A model generated the notes under the pieces. It saw only the letters and a program-made list of their open reading frames with translations. It had not been told where the DNA came from and did no database searches. Shown in pieces: positions 51,860 to 61,388 of a stretch of 64,000 bases of DNA. The position numbers and the translations under genes are program-made. Source of the DNA: CALKJU01 sp035326425 (GTDB lineage Bacteria; Pseudomonadota; Alphaproteobacteria; Geminicoccales; Geminicoccaceae); NCBI GenBank assembly GCA_035326425.1, contig DAOLFG010000006.1, positions 62,001-126,000 on the forward strand, in the 5' to 3' direction. Numbering within the stretch: the first letter of the stretch is position 1; every line of letters begins with the position of its first letter.

Positions 51860-53161
51860 TCACGCTTCGGCGAACGCTTTGACGCTCTCCGCATATCGCA
51901 CGCGCTTCACATGCTTCATGGAGAGCAGTTCACCCCCGTCGAGCAGCCGGGCAATCTCGGCCGCGATCTGGTCTGCGGCAATCACCAGCGCGGCGTCGAG
52001 GTGGACATAACGCTGCGTCACACCCCTCGGCCCATGCCCGAGCAAACCCGAGATCGTGAGTTCGCTAAACCCGAGCGAAGCTGCGATGCTCGCGAAGGTG
52101 TGGCGCAGGACATGGGGCGTCACATTCTCTAGGCCAGCGTGGGCGCACACCCGATCGAGCACCCGAACGACGCCGATGAAATGGCCGTCGCCCCAATCGG
52201 CGGGGAAGACGTAGGGCGACGTGCTGAGCTGCCCCCGGCTCATCAGTTCGATCATCGCTGCATCGCCGGCCGCCCGCATCTGCGCGCCTGACTTGGTGTC
52301 GGGGAAGGCCACGCAATTGTCATCCGGCTCGATCCACTCCTTCCGCATCGCCAGCACCTCCATCCGCCGGAAGCCCGTCAGCAGCATGACGCGAATGGCC
52401 GCCAGACCTGTCGGATGCTCGCCCTCGCGCTCCATCTGCTTCATGATCTTGCCGAGGTGCCTGACTTCGCCGGCGCTGAGACGCCGCTTCAGCTTGTTCG
52501 AGGCGATGACCCGCACACCGTTCGCCGGGCTCTGCTCGATGATCCCGAGCCTGCGCGCGTGATTGAGCAGGCTACGCAGCGTGCTGATCGCACGGCCCGC
52601 GACGCCGGCCCCGCCCGAGGTCTGCCCGCCACGTCCGGCCTGGCGGTCCCGCGCCGACCTTCCGGCGGCGATGTCGGCCTGGAGGCTCTCAATGTCGGCC
52701 AGCCTCAAATGCGCCACGACGCGCGTGCCGATCAACGGCTTGATATGCTGCTCGATGCGGCTGCGATCGCCGGAAACCGACGACGCCTTGATGGGGCGCC
52801 GGTTCCTGCCGAGCAGACGACCGGCTTCCGCTTCTTCCAGATACCAGTCGCAGATTTCCGCCACGGTCATCCCCTCGCGGGCCGACCGCCGCTCCTGCGA
52901 AGGATCGGCGCCGTCAATGACCGACGCCAGCTTCTTCTTGGCGAGGTCGCGCGCGACCTCGACCGTGAGAACGCCATACTGCCCGATCACGAACCGGCGC
53001 GTGCGGCGCTCCGCGTTCCGATACTGGATGATGAACGTCTTCGTCCCGGACGGCTTTACCCGCACGCCAAATCCGCGCACGTCGGTATCCCAGACGAACA
53101 CGTCGCGGTCGGGATCACGCTCCAGGGCTTCGACGATTCTCTTTGTCAACTTCGGCATCAT
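51860..53161 (-). CDS. int: Tyrosine-type site-specific integrase
   Basis: 433 residues with GAAGGAG before the ATG. N-terminal DUF4102-like arm domain (VFVWDTDVRGFGVRVKPSG), core-binding domain around residues 95-215, and catalytic domain with Arg265 (LLTGFRRMEVL), Lys290 (PDTKSG), His350 and Arg353 (HVLRHTFAS), His376 (LLGHG) and Tyr385 (TQRYVHLD). All catalytic residues are present. It sits 255 bases inside the tRNA-Gly att repeat and integrates the ICE there; the RdfS-like protein would reverse the reaction. Confidence 0.95.
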   Translation of the reverse strand: MMPKLTKRIVEALERDPDRDVFVWDTDVRGFGVRVKPSGTKTFIIQYRNAERRTRRFVIGQYGVLTVEVARDLAKKKLASVIDGADPSQERRSAREGMTVAEICDWYLEEAEAGRLLGRNRRPIKASSVSGDRSRIEQHIKPLIGTRVVAHLRLADIESLQADIAAGRSARDRQAGRGGQTSGGAGVAGRAISTLRSLLNHARRLGIIEQSPANGVRVIASNKLKRRLSAGEVRHLGKIMKQMEREGEHPTGLAAIRVMLLTGFRRMEVLAMRKEWIEPDDNCVAFPDTKSGAQMRAAGDAAMIELMSRGQLSTSPYVFPADWGDGHFIGVVRVLDRVCAHAGLENVTPHVLRHTFASIAASLGFSELTISGLLGHGPRGVTQRYVHLDAALVIAADQIAAEIARLLDGGELLSMKHVKRVRYAESVKAFAEA

Positions 53162-53415
53162 AAAACTCCTTCAGATCTCGCTTTCCTTTTCCTTCGACCG
53201 GCCGCTAGGGAGGGGGTGCGCGAGATCCGCCAAATCTGCTTCCCCGCGCAGGTGCAGCATGGCCGGGGAAGCAGGGGGGAAGCAGCAGAACGGAAATCCA
53301 CGGCGTTTCCAGCGTATGGACGCGGAAAACGGTGTCAACGTAAGTTATTGAGGTATAGGGGTTTTTCGTAGTTTTGCGGTTTAATACTTGCTGGAGCGAA
53401 AACTGCCCGAACGGG

Positions 53416-53460
53416 TTGCCAAGGTTGGGGTCGAGGGTTCGAATCCCTTCGCCCGCTCCA
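53416..53460 (+). other. attR: Attachment site: displaced 3' half of tRNA-Gly(GCC)
   Basis: 45 bases running from the anticodon loop (TTGCCAA, anticodon GCC) through the T-arm (GGTTCGAATCC) to the acceptor end CGCCCGCTCCA. The 5' half is missing: the bases before TTGCCAA do not pair with the anticodon stem. This is the chromosomal 3' fragment left behind when the ICE entered a tRNA-Gly gene and rebuilt it at the other end. It marks the right border of the ICE; an identical copy should close the intact tRNA at the left border. Confidence 0.85.
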
Positions 53461-53612
53461 GGAGTTTCACGGCTTTTCAGGGCCGGTCGCCCAGATGCTC
53501 CCACGCTGCTGACACGCACCAAGGGCTCCACGATCGGATCGGACGACGCCTCGTCGAGGCGACGCAGGCGACCGGCCGGGGCTTGGTGAAACGTACAGGC
53601 AGCGACAAGGGC

Positions 53613-54221
53613 CTACCGCACCGGCCGTCTGGAACCCGACCCGATCAGCCGGGCGAAGCGGCCAGCGCGGGCCAGGCGCTGGCGGAGGCGCTGCTTGCTG
53701 CGTTCCTGGGCAGGGCTGTCGTCACGAAGCCATTCCGCCAAGGTGACGAGGGTGATGGCGGTCAGCCCGATCTCCTGTGCCTGCCGGAGCCTGCCGGAAC
53801 CCGTCACCAGCGCTACGTCCAGGAGATCGTGGACGAGCCGCGACAGGTCGAAGACCAGCGGCACCCAGTGGTGCGGATGAGAGGGATGGAGCTTGTGGCG
53901 GAGGATCTGGGCCGCCACCCGGCGATGCACAGCGAGGCTGTCGAGCCAGCAGCCGAACGCCAGCGCGATCCGTTCGTCCGCCGGGCGTCCGGCGAGTTCC
54001 TCCCCGGGCACGGCCAGCATTGCCAGCCGCGCCTGCGCGAACCAGGCGTTGGCAATGGCGTCGACGTCACGGAAATGCCCGCCGATCTCGGCTGCCGGCA
54101 GCTCGAGCCGGTCGGCGATCGTGCTGAGCCGAACCTGGTCCCAGCCATGCTCGGCGGCGATCCCGAGTGCTGCTTGCACGACGCGCTGCTCGATCGTTTC
54201 GGCTCTACGTCTGGTCGCCAT
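53613..54221 (-). CDS. TetR-family regulator next to the hyf-like operon
   Basis: 202 residues from ATG 54221. HTH domain AALGIAAEHGWDQVRLSTIADRLELPAAEI with recognition helix following, then an all-helical ligand domain (COQ9-like length and Trp/His-rich HPSHPHHWVPLVF). It is divergent from the XRE gene and the hyf-like operon. The role is unknown; regulation of the neighbouring operon is possible. It lies on the chromosomal side of the att site. Confidence 0.8.
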   Translation of the reverse strand: MATRRRAETIEQRVVQAALGIAAEHGWDQVRLSTIADRLELPAAEIGGHFRDVDAIANAWFAQARLAMLAVPGEELAGRPADERIALAFGCWLDSLAVHRRVAAQILRHKLHPSHPHHWVPLVFDLSRLVHDLLDVALVTGSGRLRQAQEIGLTAITLVTLAEWLRDDSPAQERSKQRLRQRLARAGRFARLIGSGSRRPVR

Positions 54222-54479
54222 CCGACCCTCCGCGACGCCTGCTTTCCCGGCGGATGCTACATCAGGTAGGTCAGTGCGACGACTTTGCCCGCCAAGCTCG
54301 GCGGACGCTGGCTCGATGCGCTCCCGTTCTCGCGGCCGAAGGCCACGCTCGGCTGCGCTGTCGTCCGTCTCCAGGCCGACAATGATATCCAGCACATCAA
54401 GTATGGACACTGTGATATCAATATGTAGGATGCAACCCGCATAGTGCATGTGCTGGCTTTGAGAACAGGTGGCTGAGCA

Positions 54480-54797
54480 GTGATCACAGCCGCGCAGCTG
54501 CGGGCAGCCAGGGCCCTTCTCGGAATCGACCAGCGTCGGCTCGCCGAGATGTCGGGACTCTCGGTGCCGACCATCCAGCGCATGGAGGCCAGCGAAGGGA
54601 CGATCCGCGGCAATGTCGATTCGCTGGTCAAGCTGATCGCCGCGCTCGACGCGGCGGGCATCGAGGTCATCGGCGAGGGCGCCGCCAGCCAGGCGACCGG
54701 ACGCGGCGTAAGGCTGAAGTTCCCGGCCGATGCCACCGGCAAGCCCTCGGGCGAATCATCGGAAGCCGGCGCGACGTCCGCGGGCAGGCGCGGGTGA
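54480..54797 (+). CDS. XRE-family regulator heading the hyf-like operon
   Basis: 105 residues, GTG start after AGGTGG. HTH_3 motif RAARALLGIDQRRLAEMSGLSVPTIQRME, then a helical segment (DSLVKLIAALDAAGIEVIGEG) and a disordered tail. Its stop overlaps the hyfB start (GTGATG), so it is the first gene of that operon and probably its regulator. Similar in type to the 9263 regulator but otherwise unrelated. Confidence 0.85.
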   Translation: MITAAQLRAARALLGIDQRRLAEMSGLSVPTIQRMEASEGTIRGNVDSLVKLIAALDAAGIEVIGEGAASQATGRGVRLKFPADATGKPSGESSEAGATSAGRRG

Positions 54798-56806
54798 TGC
54801 AGGCGATGGTGATCCTCCCGCTCGCTCTCGTCGCCATCCTGCTGGCGACCGCCGCTGCCGCGGTTGCCGTCGCCCGCTCGGCATGGGCGACGCGGCTCGT
54901 CTACGGCACCACCGGAGTCGTTTCGGTTGTGGGATTGGCGACGGCGATCACGGCCCTGGCGAGCGGTGCCACGCCGACGGTCGTCCTGCCGCTCGGGCTG
55001 CCATGGATCGGCGCGTCGTTCCGGATCGATGCGCTCTCGGCCTTCTTCCTCGTCGTGGTCAACCTCGGCGGTGCCGCGGCGAGCCTCTATGCCTTGGGCT
55101 ACGGCAGCCATGAGGAAGCACCGCATCGGGTGCTGCCGTTCTATCCGGCCTTCCTCGCCGGCATGAGCCTCGTGGTGATGGCGGACGACGCCTTCACCTT
55201 CCTGCTGTCCTGGGAGTTCATGTCGTTGGCGTCCTGGGCGATGGTGCTCAAGGACCATCGCCAGTCCGACCATACCGAGGCGGCCTACGTCTACCTGGTC
55301 ATGGCGAGCTTCGGCACGATGACGCTGCTCCTCGCCTTCGGCCTCCTGGCCGGTCCGGCGGGCGACTACGGCTTCGCCGCGATACGTGCCGCCCAGCATG
55401 CCCCGTTCGTCACCGCGCTGGTGCTGGTGCTCATGCTGCTGGGCGCCGGCTCCAAGGCCGGGCTGGCGCCGCTGCATGTCTGGCTGCCATTGGCGCATCC
55501 TGCCGCTCCCAGCCACGTCTCCGCGTTGATGAGCGGCGTCATGACCAAGGTCGCCGTCTACGGCTTCGTGCGGGTCGTCTTCGACCTGCTGGACGAGCCG
55601 GCATGGTGGTCGAGCGCGCTCCTGCTCTTCCTCGGCTGCTGCACCGCCGTGCTGGGCATCCTGCATGCGCTGATGGAGACGGATCTCAAGCGCCTGCTGG
55701 CCTATTCGACGATCGAGAACATCGGCGTCGTCTTCGCCAGCCTCGGACTGGCGCTGGCCTTCAGGGCCGGGGCAATGGACTGGGCCGCGGCCCTGGCGCT
55801 CACCGCCGCCCTCTTCCATGTGCTCAATCATTCGCTGTTCAAGAGCCTGCTCTTCTTCGGCGCGGGTGCCGTCCTCGTGTCGACCGGTGCGCGCGACATG
55901 GAGCGGCTGGGCGGGCTCATCCACCGCATGCCGGCCACCAGCCTCGTCTTCCTCGTCGGCTGCGCCGCGATCTCGGCATTGCCGCCCTTCAACGGCTTCG
56001 TGTCGGAATGGCTGGTGTTCCAGGCCATCCTGCAGAGCCCGGCCCTGCCCGGATGGGGGCTGAAGATCATCATCCCGGCGGCGGGTGGCCTGCTGGCCTT
56101 GGCCGCGGCGCTGGCCGCTGCCTGCTTCGTCAGAGCCTTCGGCGTGACCTTCCTCGGCCGGCCCCGCGCCGTCGAGGCGGAACAAGCGCGGGAGGCCGAC
56201 CGCTTTTCGCTCGCTGCCATGGCCGTGCTCGCTCTGCTGTGCCTGCTGACCGGGCTGCTGCCCGGTGTAGTCATCGACGGGCTCGCCCCGGTGGTCCGAT
56301 TGCTCGTCGGCGGCACGATGCCCGTCCAGACGAGCGAGCCGTGGCTGTCGATCGTGCCGATCGCCGAGAGCCGCAGCTCCTACAACGGGCTGCTCGTCTT
56401 CCTCTTCATCGCCATCTCCGCCTCTCTCGCGGTCCTGCTCATCCACCGCTTCGCCTCACACGAGATCCGCCGCGGCCCGGCCTGGGACTGCGGCTTTCCG
56501 GAGCCGAGCCCGACGACGCAGTACACCGCCGGCAGCTTCGCGCAGCCGATCCGCCGCGTCTTCGCCACGGTCTTCCGTGCCCGCGAACGGGTCGAGATGC
56601 CATCGCCGGGCGACACGGCACCCGCCCGGTTCGTGGTCGAGATGCACGATCTCATCTGGGATCGGCTGTACGCGCCGGTCGCCGGCGGTATCGACTTCGT
56701 GGCCGGCCGGCTCAACCGTCTGCAGTTCCTGACGATCCGGCGCTATCTCAGCCTCGTCTTCCTGGCGCTGGTCACCCTGCTCCTGGTGCTGGCGCTATGG
56801 ACCTGA
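54797..56806 (+). CDS. hyfB: HyfB-like proton-pumping membrane subunit
   Basis: 669 residues (GTG 54794 is an alternative start). About fourteen membrane helices of the NuoL/MrpA antiporter family: FLLSWEFMSLASWAMVL carries the TM5 Glu, GAGSKAGLAPLHVWLPLAHP the TM7 Lys, followed by HPAAPSHVSALMSGVMTKVAVYG and a conserved TM12 region SALPPFNGFVSEWL. It would translocate protons or sodium ions. The C-terminal extension is that of HyfB/HycC. First structural subunit; overlaps hyfC by 10 bases. Confidence 0.9.
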   Translation: MQAMVILPLALVAILLATAAAAVAVARSAWATRLVYGTTGVVSVVGLATAITALASGATPTVVLPLGLPWIGASFRIDALSAFFLVVVNLGGAAASLYALGYGSHEEAPHRVLPFYPAFLAGMSLVVMADDAFTFLLSWEFMSLASWAMVLKDHRQSDHTEAAYVYLVMASFGTMTLLLAFGLLAGPAGDYGFAAIRAAQHAPFVTALVLVLMLLGAGSKAGLAPLHVWLPLAHPAAPSHVSALMSGVMTKVAVYGFVRVVFDLLDEPAWWSSALLLFLGCCTAVLGILHALMETDLKRLLAYSTIENIGVVFASLGLALAFRAGAMDWAAALALTAALFHVLNHSLFKSLLFFGAGAVLVSTGARDMERLGGLIHRMPATSLVFLVGCAAISALPPFNGFVSEWLVFQAILQSPALPGWGLKIIIPAAGGLLALAAALAAACFVRAFGVTFLGRPRAVEAEQAREADRFSLAAMAVLALLCLLTGLLPGVVIDGLAPVVRLLVGGTMPVQTSEPWLSIVPIAESRSSYNGLLVFLFIAISASLAVLLIHRFASHEIRRGPAWDCGFPEPSPTTQYTAGSFAQPIRRVFATVFRARERVEMPSPGDTAPARFVVEMHDLIWDRLYAPVAGGIDFVAGRLNRLQFLTIRRYLSLVFLALVTLLLVLALWT

Positions 56807-57753
56807 TCCTCGGCCTTCTCGTCCAGGGTGCGCAGATGGCCCTGGTGCTGGCCCTCGCGCCGCTCCTCACCGGCTTCGTCCGCAAGGTCAAGGCGCGGCT
56901 CCTGCGCCGCAAGGGGCCTCCGGTGATCCAGCCCTATCGCGACCTCGCGCGCCTGCTGCGCAAGGAGGTGGTGCTGGCCGAAAGCGCCTCCTGGCTGTTC
57001 CGTGCGATCCCCTATCTGATCTTCGCCGCCACCTGGGTCGCGGCCGCCCTGGTGCCGACCTTCGCCATCGGATTGACGTTCAGCTGGACCGCCGACCTCA
57101 TCGCCATCATCGCCCTGCTCGGCAGTGCCCGCTTCTTCCTGGCGCTGGCCGGCATGGATGTCGGCACCAGCTTCGGCGGCATCGGTGCCAGCCGCGAGGT
57201 GATGATCGCCACGCTCGCCGAGCCGGCCATGCTGCTCACCTTCTTCGCGCTGGCGCTCGTCGCCGGCTCGACCCAGCTCTCCACCGTGGCCGCGGTGCTG
57301 GCCACGCCCGAAGTCGGCCTGCGTGTCTCGCTCGGCATGGCGCTGATAGCACTGGTCATCGTGGCGATCGCCGAGAACGCCCGCATCCCGGTCGACAATC
57401 CGGCGACGCATCTCGAGCTGACCATGGTCCACGAGGCCATGGTGCTCGAATATTCGGGCCGGCATCTGGCGATGATCGAATTCGCGGCCTCGCTCAAGCT
57501 GCTGCTCTACCTGTCGCTGATCGCCTGCGTCTTCGCACCCTGGGGCATCGCCGCCCCGGGCGCCGGCCCGGCAGCCTTCGCTCTCGGCGCGGCCACCTAT
57601 GTCGCCAAGCTCGCGGTCGGCGGCTTCCTGCTCGCCTTCTTCGAGACCTCGATCGCCAAGATGCGCGTCTTCCGGGTGCCCGATTTCCTCGGTGTGGCAC
57701 TCATGCTCAGCCTGCTCGGCACGCTGCTGCTGTTCGTCTCGCGGGGCCTTTGA
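56797..57753 (+). CDS. hyfC: HyfC-like membrane anchor subunit (NuoH family)
   Basis: 318 residues, eight membrane helices. NuoH/HyfC signatures: LTGFVRKVKARLLRRKGPPV at the start and AENARIPVDNPATHLELTMVHEAMVLEYSG with the conserved acidic loop near the quinone or coupling site. It joins the hydrophilic HyfG/HyfI pair to the pumps. Stop shares a base with the hyfE ATG. Confidence 0.92.
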   Translation: MDLILGLLVQGAQMALVLALAPLLTGFVRKVKARLLRRKGPPVIQPYRDLARLLRKEVVLAESASWLFRAIPYLIFAATWVAAALVPTFAIGLTFSWTADLIAIIALLGSARFFLALAGMDVGTSFGGIGASREVMIATLAEPAMLLTFFALALVAGSTQLSTVAAVLATPEVGLRVSLGMALIALVIVAIAENARIPVDNPATHLELTMVHEAMVLEYSGRHLAMIEFAASLKLLLYLSLIACVFAPWGIAAPGAGPAAFALGAATYVAKLAVGGFLLAFFETSIAKMRVFRVPDFLGVALMLSLLGTLLLFVSRGL

Positions 57754-58415
57754 TGAACGGCTTGACCTTCGACGTCGCGCATCTGCTGGCCGGCGGCCTG
57801 GTGCTGATCTCCTTCATGCTGCTCTACCAGGACCGGCTCTACGCGCTCCTCAACGTCTATGCCGTCCACGCGCTGGTGCTGTCGCTGTCGGTCGCATGGC
57901 AGGCCTATATCCAGGATGCGCCGCATCTCTATGTCACGGCGGCGATAGCCCTGGTCTTCAAGGCCATCGTCATTCCGGTGGCGCTGCACCGCATCATCCG
58001 CAGGCTCGGCATCCATCGCGACATCGAGACGGTGGTCGGCATCGGCCCGACCATGCTCGCCGGCATGGGGCTCGTGGCGCTGTCGATGGTGGTGATGCTG
58101 CGGGTGACGCCCGAAGCCGATCCGCTGGCGCGCGAGGATCTCGCCTTCGCCCTTTCCGTGCTGCTGCTCGGCCTGCTGGTGATGGTGACGCGCCGCAACG
58201 CCGTCGGCCAGGTCGTCGGCTTCATGTCGCTGGAGAACGGGCTGGTGCTCGCCGCCACCGGCGCCAAGGGCATGCCGCTGGTCGTCGAGATCAGCGTCGC
58301 CTTCTCGATCGTCATCGCCTTCATCGTCATCGGCATCTTCCTGTTCCGCATCCGCGAGCGGTTCGACACCGTCGACATCGGCGCGCTCGACAGCTTCAGG
58401 GGAGAGCGGCGGTGA
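57753..58415 (+). CDS. hyfE: HyfE-like membrane subunit
   Basis: 220 residues from ATG 57753. Six membrane helices, with NuoK-like organisation: LYALLNVYAVHALVLSLSVAW at the start and VGFMSLENGLVLAATGAKG in the middle, including the conserved Glu of the HyfE family. Thought to take part in ion translocation. GTG of hyfF overlaps its stop. Confidence 0.9.
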   Translation: MNGLTFDVAHLLAGGLVLISFMLLYQDRLYALLNVYAVHALVLSLSVAWQAYIQDAPHLYVTAAIALVFKAIVIPVALHRIIRRLGIHRDIETVVGIGPTMLAGMGLVALSMVVMLRVTPEADPLAREDLAFALSVLLLGLLVMVTRRNAVGQVVGFMSLENGLVLAATGAKGMPLVVEISVAFSIVIAFIVIGIFLFRIRERFDTVDIGALDSFRGERR

Positions 58416-59863
58416 TCGCTCTGCCTTTCGAGGCCGAGACCGCCGTCCTCGTCATTCCCGTGGCAGCAGCGGCGATACTGGCGGCGCTCCCCGGCTATCG
58501 CCTGACCGCACGCCTGAACGTCCTGGCGAGCCTCCTCACCATGCTCGCCGCCCTGTCGCTGTTCGTCACCGAACGGCCGCAGCCTGGGCAGTACCTGTTC
58601 GTCGATGATCTCAACATCGTCTTCATCGTGCTCAACACCTTCGTCGGCTTCACGGCGAGCGTGTTCAGCGCCGGCTATATCGGCCACGAGCTGGAGAGCG
58701 GACGGCTGACGGCGGCCAACCTGCGTTTCTACCACGCCATGTACCAGATCATGATGTTCGGCATGAATCTGGCCTTCGTGGCGAACAATATCGGGCTGAT
58801 GTGGGTGGCGGTCGAGCTCGCCACGCTCACCACGGTGCTGATGGTCGGCATCTATCGCACCCACGAGGCGCTGGAGGCGGCCTGGAAATACTTCATCCTC
58901 GGCAGCGTCGGCATCGCGTTCGCCCTGTTCGGCACCATCCTCGTCTACATGGCCGCGAGGCCGGTGGTCGGCGAAGGCCACGACGCCATGGTGTGGACGC
59001 TGCTGGTCGAGCACGCCTCGAAGTTCGACGCGGCGCTGCTCAACGTCGCCTTCGTGTTCCTGCTGCTCGGCTACGGCACCAAGGTGGGGCTGGCGCCGCT
59101 GCACGCCTGGCTGCCCGACGCACATGCCGAAGGCCCCACCCCGATCTCGGCGGTGCTGTCGGGCCTGCTGCTCAACGTGGCGCTCTATGCGGTGCTGCGC
59201 TTCAAGATCCTGCTCGCCGCCAGCCCCGAGGCGCTGGCGCCGGGGCCGCTGATGGTGACGATGGGGCTGACCTCGCTGGTCTTCGCCGCCTTCATGCTCT
59301 ATCGGCGGCGCGACATCAAACGACTGTTCGCCTACTCCTCCATCGAGCACATGGGCATCATCGTCTTCGCCTTCGGCATGGGCGGGCCGCTCGCCAACTT
59401 CGCCGGCCTGCTGCACATGGTGATGCACAGCCTGACCAAGTCGGCGATCTTCTACGCTGTCGGCCATATCGCGCAGATCAAGGGCACGCAGCGCATCGCC
59501 GACATCCGGGGCCTGACCGAGACCCATCCGGGACTCGGCTGGGCCTTCCTGATCGGCGTGATCGCGATCGCCGGCCTGCCGCCGCTCGGCGTCTTCATGA
59601 GCGAGTTCCTGATCGTCTCGTCGACCTTCGCCACCCAGCCGCTCCTGGCGATACCCTTGGTCTTCGGCCTCATGGTGGCGTTCGGCGCGCTGATCATGCG
59701 CGGCACCGGCATCGCCTTCGGCGAGCCCGTCGGCTGCACCGCGCCGGCCGAGGCGTCCTATCTGCCGATCTACGCCCACCTCGCCCTCGTGTTCGTGGCG
59801 GGCCTCTACCTGCCGCCGCCGCTGGTCGGCTGGTTCCGGCACATCGCCGAACTTCTCGGCTGA
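58412..59863 (+). CDS. hyfF: HyfF-like antiporter-type membrane subunit
   Basis: 483 residues, GTG start after GGGGAGAG. Fourteen membrane helices of the NuoN/MrpD type: GLMWVAVELATLTTVLMVG holds the TM5 Glu, GYGTKVGLAPLHAWLPDAHA the TM7 Lys, HAEGPTPISAVLSGLLLNVALY and IAGLPPLGVFMSEFLI the later conserved parts. Second ion pump of the complex. HyfD, a third pump in E. coli hydrogenase 4, is absent. Confidence 0.92.
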   Translation: MIALPFEAETAVLVIPVAAAAILAALPGYRLTARLNVLASLLTMLAALSLFVTERPQPGQYLFVDDLNIVFIVLNTFVGFTASVFSAGYIGHELESGRLTAANLRFYHAMYQIMMFGMNLAFVANNIGLMWVAVELATLTTVLMVGIYRTHEALEAAWKYFILGSVGIAFALFGTILVYMAARPVVGEGHDAMVWTLLVEHASKFDAALLNVAFVFLLLGYGTKVGLAPLHAWLPDAHAEGPTPISAVLSGLLLNVALYAVLRFKILLAASPEALAPGPLMVTMGLTSLVFAAFMLYRRRDIKRLFAYSSIEHMGIIVFAFGMGGPLANFAGLLHMVMHSLTKSAIFYAVGHIAQIKGTQRIADIRGLTETHPGLGWAFLIGVIAIAGLPPLGVFMSEFLIVSSTFATQPLLAIPLVFGLMVAFGALIMRGTGIAFGEPVGCTAPAEASYLPIYAHLALVFVAGLYLPPPLVGWFRHIAELLG

Positions 59864-59876
59864 GCGGGAGAGGGCG

Positions 59877-61388
59877 ATGCCGCAACTCTGGCAGAGGATC
59901 GGCGGCCGCAGCGTGGAGCGCCATCGCGGCTGGCCGCGCTTCGAGGTCGATCGTGCCGGCTGGGCCGAGGCAGCCGGAGCATTGCGCGAGGGACGGCTGA
60001 CCCTGCTCGGCCTGTGGGGCGATGGCCCGGCCATGCATCTGGCCGTGCTGGAGGAGGAGGCTGCCAAGGCCGCCGTGCTGACGCTCGCCTGCCCGGACGG
60101 TAGCTTCCCCTCCATTGGACGCCTGCACCCACCGGCGATCAGGCCGGAGCGGACGGCACGCGATCTGTTCGGCCTCGTACCTCTGGGCGCGCCGGACGAG
60201 CGCCCCTGGCTCGACCACGGAAGATGGGGCCTGCGCCGGCCGCTGGGTACCTCGGAGGATGCGCCGGCGACCGGCAGTCCCTACGCCTTCCTGCCCGTCG
60301 AAGGCGACAGCCTGCACCAGATCCCGGTCGGGCCGGTCCATGCCGGCATCATCGAGCCGGGGCATTTCCGCTTCACTGCCAATGGCGAAACCGTCGTCCG
60401 ACTCGAGGCACGGCTGGGCTATGTCCACAAGGGCATCGAGGGGCTGATGCGCGGCGCCACGCTCAGCCGGGCCGCCGGTCTCGCCGGTCGCATCTCGGGC
60501 GACAGCAGCGTCGCCTATGCGCTCGCCTTCGCGCGCGCCGTCGAGGCGGCCCTCGGCACCGAGCCGCCGCCGCGGGCGGTGCTCCTGCGGGCGCTCATGG
60601 CGGAGCTGGAACGCCTCGCCAACCATCTGGGCGACATCGGTGCCATCTGCAACGATGCGGCCTTCGTCCTGATGCTCGCCCATTGCGGGGTCCTGCGCGA
60701 GCGCGTGCTGCGCGCGGCCGATGCCGCCTTCGGCCATCGGCTGATGCGCGACCGGATCGTGCCCGGCGGGGCCGCCGTCGACCTCGGCGGTGAGGGTGTC
60801 GCCGCCATCCGCTCCCTGCTGGCCGAGATCCGGGCACGCTTTCCCGAGCTGGTCGAGCTCTACGACAACACCACCTCCTTGCAGGACCGCACCGTCGCCA
60901 CCGGCATCCTCGATCCTGCGCTCGCCCGGCGCTTCGGCGCCGGCGGCTATGTCGGCAGGGCCTCGGGCCGGACCTTCGACGCCAGGCGCGTCTTTCCCTA
61001 TCCGCCCTACGACCGGCTGTCCTTCGAGGTGCCGGTGCTCGACGAGGGCGACGTCAACGCCCGTGTCTGGATCCGCATCCGCGAGGTCGAGCAGAGCCTG
61101 TCGCTGGTCGATCAGATCCTCGATCTCCTGCCGGAAGGCGCGGTGCGCGTCCCGGTCGAGCCGGCGGGCGAGCCGCGCGAAGCCGCAGCACTCGTGGAAG
61201 GCTTTCGCGGCGACGTGCTGGTCTGGCTCAGGATCGGTGCCGACGGCCGCATCGAGCGCTGCCATCCGCGCGACCCGTCATGGTTCCAGTGGCCGCTGCT
61301 GGAGGCGGTGATCGAGAACAACATCGTCGCCGACTTCCCGATCTGCAACAAGTCGTTCAACTGCTCCTACTCGGGCCACGACCTCTGA
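59877..61388 (+). CDS. hyfG: HyfG-like large subunit lacking NiFe ligands
   Basis: 503 residues: a NuoC-like N-terminal domain (about 1-125) fused to a NuoD-like large subunit, as in HycE and HyfG. The hydrogenase motif RxCGxC...H reads R205-I-S207-G-D-S210 with Tyr214 instead of His, and the C-terminal DPCxxC reads N491-K-S493-F-N-C496. Three of four Ni-binding cysteines are serine. No C-terminal maturation peptide follows. So it cannot hold a normal NiFe centre and resembles energy-converting-hydrogenase-related (Ehr) complexes. Overlaps hyfI by one base. Confidence 0.88.
   Translation: MPQLWQRIGGRSVERHRGWPRFEVDRAGWAEAAGALREGRLTLLGLWGDGPAMHLAVLEEEAAKAAVLTLACPDGSFPSIGRLHPPAIRPERTARDLFGLVPLGAPDERPWLDHGRWGLRRPLGTSEDAPATGSPYAFLPVEGDSLHQIPVGPVHAGIIEPGHFRFTANGETVVRLEARLGYVHKGIEGLMRGATLSRAAGLAGRISGDSSVAYALAFARAVEAALGTEPPPRAVLLRALMAELERLANHLGDIGAICNDAAFVLMLAHCGVLRERVLRAADAAFGHRLMRDRIVPGGAAVDLGGEGVAAIRSLLAEIRARFPELVELYDNTTSLQDRTVATGILDPALARRFGAGGYVGRASGRTFDARRVFPYPPYDRLSFEVPVLDEGDVNARVWIRIREVEQSLSLVDQILDLLPEGAVRVPVEPAGEPREAAALVEGFRGDVLVWLRIGADGRIERCHPRDPSWFQWPLLEAVIENNIVADFPICNKSFNCSYSGHDL

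Larger units (their letters stand above)
1..53460. mobile_element. Integrative and conjugative element, SymR7A-like family, right-hand part
   Basis: Everything from the window start to the partial tRNA-Gly repeat reads as one ICE. It carries an integrase beside an att repeat, excision and transfer regulators, repA/parA, traF, a lytic transglycosylase, a DUF3363 relaxase, traG and a full trb operon, in the order known from ICEMlSymR7A-type elements. Two cargo blocks interrupt or follow this backbone: an ars cassette (20.75-25.4 kb) and an iron/flavin/ABC-exporter block (35.3-51.8 kb). The left border is not in the window, so the element exceeds 53 kb. Right border position rests on the tRNA 3'-end duplicate at 53416-53460. 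Family assignment is inference from gene content; no quorum-sensing traR/traI genes are seen here. Confidence 0.88.

Noticed and set aside
54257..60115. Very long minus-strand frames opposite the hyf-like operon
   Set aside because: Hydrophilic Arg/Gly/Glu/His-rich translations are the mirror of membrane-protein genes in GC-rich DNA.
59877..61388. Calling the large subunit an active NiFe hydrogenase
   Set aside because: Three of the four metal-binding cysteines are serine and the maturation peptide is missing.
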